64,000 bases of DNA from Galbibacter pacificus. GTDB taxonomy: Bacteria > Bacteroidota > Bacteroidia > Flavobacteriales > Flavobacteriaceae. Within the stretch, counting starts at the first letter, position 1. Each line of letters begins with the position of its first letter. The stretch covers positions 62,001 through 126,000 of the forward strand of contig NZ_JAPMUA010000007.1 of the NCBI RefSeq assembly GCF_029603155.1. The letters run 5' to 3'. A model generated the notes under the pieces. It saw nothing but the letters and a program-made list of their open reading frames with translations. It was not told the origin of the DNA and made no database searches. This document shows positions 61,799 to 64,000 of this stretch, piece after piece. The position numbers and the translations under genes were made by a program.

Positions 61799-63292
61799 AT
61801 GTCACAATATATTTTAGCGTTCGACCAAGGGACCACTAGCTCCCGTGCCATTGTTTTTGATGAAAAAGGAAACTCAAAAGCAACTGCACAAAAAGAATTC
61901 ACCCAAATCTTCCCAAAACCGGGTTGGGTAGAGCACCATCCGGATGAAATTTGGTCCTCTCAAATTGCTGTTGCCGCCGAAGCTGTGTCTAAAGCTAAAA
62001 TTACTAGCAATGAAATTGCGGCAATTGGAATTACCAACCAACGTGAAACCACTATTGTCTGGAACAAAAAAACGGGCGAACCTATTTACAATGCCATTGT
62101 TTGGCAGGACAGAAGAACTTCCGGTTATTGTGATCAACTTATAGAAGAAGGTTGGGAAGATATCATAAGAAAAAAAACAGGTCTGGTTATAGATGCCTAT
62201 TTTGTGGCCACGAAGGTAAAATGGATATTAGACCATGTTGAAGGAGCCAGAGCGATGGCAAATAAAAACGACCTTATTTTTGGCACTGTAGACTCTTGGT
62301 TGGTTTGGAACCTTACCAATGGCGAAAAACATATTACCGACGTTACCAACGCTTCCAGAACGCTTTTATACAACATCCATACGTTGAATTGGGACGACGA
62401 ATTATTGGAACTCTTTGATATTCCAAAATCTATGTTGCCCGAAGTATGCGATTCCAGTGGAAACATTACAGAAACATCGGGGGCCTTATTTGCAAAGAAA
62501 ATCCTCATTAGTGGCATTGCCGGCGACCAACATGCAGCTTTGTTTGGACAAATGTGCACCAAATCCGGTATGGTAAAAAACACCTATGGCACCGGATGTT
62601 TTATGCTGATGAACATTGGCGAAAAGCCCATTGTATCCAAAAACAGGCTCGTTACTACCATTGCCTGGAAAATTGAGGGCCAAATTAATTATGCACTTGA
62701 AGGAAGTATTTTTATTGCGGGAGCTGTTGTGCAATGGCTCCGTGACGGACTGGGTATTCTTAAATCGGCTTCACAATCAGAAAAAATGGCAACGAGTGTC
62801 GATAGCACAGATGGCGTTTATTTTGTTCCTGCATTTACCGGTTTGGGAGCACCTTATTGGAACCAGCATGCAAGGGGAACAATGGTAGGCATTACCCGGG
62901 GCACAAATCTAAACCACATCGTGAGGGCTTCTCTGGAAAGTATAGCTTTTCAAACATACGACGTGCTCAAGGCCATGGAAGCCGATGCAGAAATTTCCAT
63001 TAGAGAACTTCGGGTAGATGGTGGTGCTACGACCAATAATTTTTTAATGCAATTCCAATCGGATATATTAAATACCAAAATAGTAAAACCCGGCACCACC
63101 GAAGTAACTGCACTTGGGGCCGCATACTTGGCCGGCCTAGGGGTTGGCTATTGGAAGAACATGGAAGAAATTAAACAAAAGTGGACCGTAGACAAACAAT
63201 ACCTTCCGCAGTTAAATAAAAAAATTGAAGAGCAACTCATAGAATGGCAAAAGGCAATTCGTGCCACGAATGCTTGGTCTAAACAATCTTAA
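61799..63292 (+). CDS. glpK: Glycerol kinase
   Basis: A 497-residue FGGY-family kinase: FDQGTTSSRAIVFD at the N-terminus, GITNQRETTIVW, NAIVWQDRRT, and LRVDGGATTNNFLMQFQSDIL, given in part, plus GTNLNHIVRASLES. It phosphorylates glycerol taken up by the facilitator encoded 6 bp downstream. Full length. Confidence 0.96.
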   Translation: MSQYILAFDQGTTSSRAIVFDEKGNSKATAQKEFTQIFPKPGWVEHHPDEIWSSQIAVAAEAVSKAKITSNEIAAIGITNQRETTIVWNKKTGEPIYNAIVWQDRRTSGYCDQLIEEGWEDIIRKKTGLVIDAYFVATKVKWILDHVEGARAMANKNDLIFGTVDSWLVWNLTNGEKHITDVTNASRTLLYNIHTLNWDDELLELFDIPKSMLPEVCDSSGNITETSGALFAKKILISGIAGDQHAALFGQMCTKSGMVKNTYGTGCFMLMNIGEKPIVSKNRLVTTIAWKIEGQINYALEGSIFIAGAVVQWLRDGLGILKSASQSEKMATSVDSTDGVYFVPAFTGLGAPYWNQHARGTMVGITRGTNLNHIVRASLESIAFQTYDVLKAMEADAEISIRELRVDGGATTNNFLMQFQSDILNTKIVKPGTTEVTALGAAYLAGLGVGYWKNMEEIKQKWTVDKQYLPQLNKKIEEQLIEWQKAIRATNAWSKQS

Positions 63293-63297
63293 TAAAT

Positions 63298-64000
63298 ATG
63301 TCGGTATTTACAGCAGAAATTATAGGAACTTTTATGCTTATCCTCCTAGGAAATGGAGTGGTAGCCAATGTTATTTTAAACAAAACAAAAGGCCATGGAT
63401 CCGGATGGATCGTTATTACCACGGGTTGGGCCTTGGCCGTTTTTATAGGCGTTGTCATTGCGTCCCCATACAGCGGCGCACACTTAAACCCAGCCGTAAC
63501 AATTGGGCTAGCCGTTGCCGGAAAGTTTTCTTGGGCCCTGGTTCCCGTTTATATTACAGCCCAGCTTATTGGCGCCATACTGGGAAGTTTTACCGTATGG
63601 CTTATGTATAAAAACCATTATGACGAAACCGAAGACCCGGCAACCAAGCTTGCAACTTTTTGTACTTCCCCGGCCATCCAAAATACATTTTCTAATATGT
63701 TAAGTGAAGTTATTGGAACTTTTGTGTTGATTTTTGCTATTTTCTATTTCACCGACCCCACTATGGGGGATCATGCCCAAACTCCAATCGGCATGGGTTC
63801 TTTAGGTGCCGTTCCCGTTGCTTTTTTGGTATGGGTTATTGGCTTATCGCTTGGCGGCACAACAGGTTATGCCATAAATCCGGCTCGTGATTTAGGGCCA
63901 CGAATTGTCCATTTTATTATTCCCGTTGACCGAAAAGGATCAAGCAATTGGCATTATGCATGGATTCCCATTGTGGGCCCAATTACAGGAGCTGTTTTAG
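63298..64000 (+). CDS. glpF: Aquaglyceroporin GlpF (3' truncated by window)
   Basis: A MIP-family channel of which ~234 residues are visible; the end lies outside the window. Both pore motifs are present: GAHLNPAVTIG and GYAINPARDLGPR. The Asp after the second NPA (NPARD) is typical of glycerol-conducting members. Several hydrophobic segments match the six-helix fold. ATG 63298 is 6 bp after glpK, so the two form a glycerol-use operon. Confidence 0.95.
   Translation, partial: MSVFTAEIIGTFMLILLGNGVVANVILNKTKGHGSGWIVITTGWALAVFIGVVIASPYSGAHLNPAVTIGLAVAGKFSWALVPVYITAQLIGAILGSFTVWLMYKNHYDETEDPATKLATFCTSPAIQNTFSNMLSEVIGTFVLIFAIFYFTDPTMGDHAQTPIGMGSLGAVPVAFLVWVIGLSLGGTTGYAINPARDLGPRIVHFIIPVDRKGSSNWHYAWIPIVGPITGAVL

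Overview
The window is a chromosomal segment of a member of the Bacteroidota, most likely a marine or aquatic Flavobacteriaceae. The evidence is the gliding motility and type IX secretion block gldKLMN, the lineage-typical gene orders (topA - arginase-like - gldKLMN; miaB - AAA+ regulator - lptE - TPR - secG; surE - lpxB - C40 peptidase - comEC; coaX - barrel - TPR - lptC - CorC - ppiD), a mevalonate-pathway HMG-CoA reductase, and promoters of the Bacteroidota type (TTTG, about 19-21 bp, TAnnTTTG) instead of E. coli-type boxes. Sequence composition is AT-rich. No IS element, phage, integrase or CRISPR array is visible.

Layout. 1-5300: end of a Gfo/Idh/MocA oxidoreductase, a TIGR03915-type putative DNA-metabolism gene divergent from a self-cleaving S24/LexA-like repressor with repeated palindromic sites between them, a cysteine-rich small protein, an ABC-F ATPase and a DUF983 protein. 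5371-15009: all minus strand, an FAD oxidoreductase, then gldN, gldM, gldL, gldK, an arginase-fold protein and topA. 15110-22900: a membrane protein, the plus-strand run miaB - sigma-54-type regulator - lptE - TPR - secG, then groES-groEL. 23043-26526: a broken pirin gene, a small lipoprotein, a GAF protein and purH. 26659-32229: the cell-elongation operon mreB-mreC-mreD-mrdA-rodA. 32296-35820: an SRPBCC-DinB fusion and a C-terminal processing protease. 36122-40911: surE, a small membrane protein, lpxB, a C40 peptidase lipoprotein and a multiply broken comEC.

40932-46219: a peptide-scavenging unit (S9/DPP-IV peptidase followed by two POT peptide transporters). 46436-48692: HMG-CoA reductase and a GHMP kinase. 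48845-56669: a minus-strand operon-like run coaX - outer-membrane barrel - TPR - lptC - small membrane protein - CorC/HlyC - ppiD. 56850-56925: tRNA-Phe(GAA). 57048-61478: arylsulfatase, outer-membrane barrel and HAD hydrolase module. 61799-end: glpK and the start of glpF.

Much of the content concerns the cell envelope: T9SS core, LPS synthesis and export (lpxB, lptC, lptE), periplasmic folding and proteolysis (PpiD, Prc), Sec export (SecG), and elongasome. Only two loci look decayed: pirin and comEC. The most unusual observations are the comEC gene, broken by at least six lesions including an (AT)14 tract; the three GGAA-N3-TTCC palindromes beside the S24 repressor; the arginase-fold protein lacking canonical metal ligands next to gldKLMN; the SRPBCC-DinB fusion; and the secreted sulfatase/HAD/barrel module. 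I did not see a clearly new multi-gene system; most of the window is conserved flavobacterial core.
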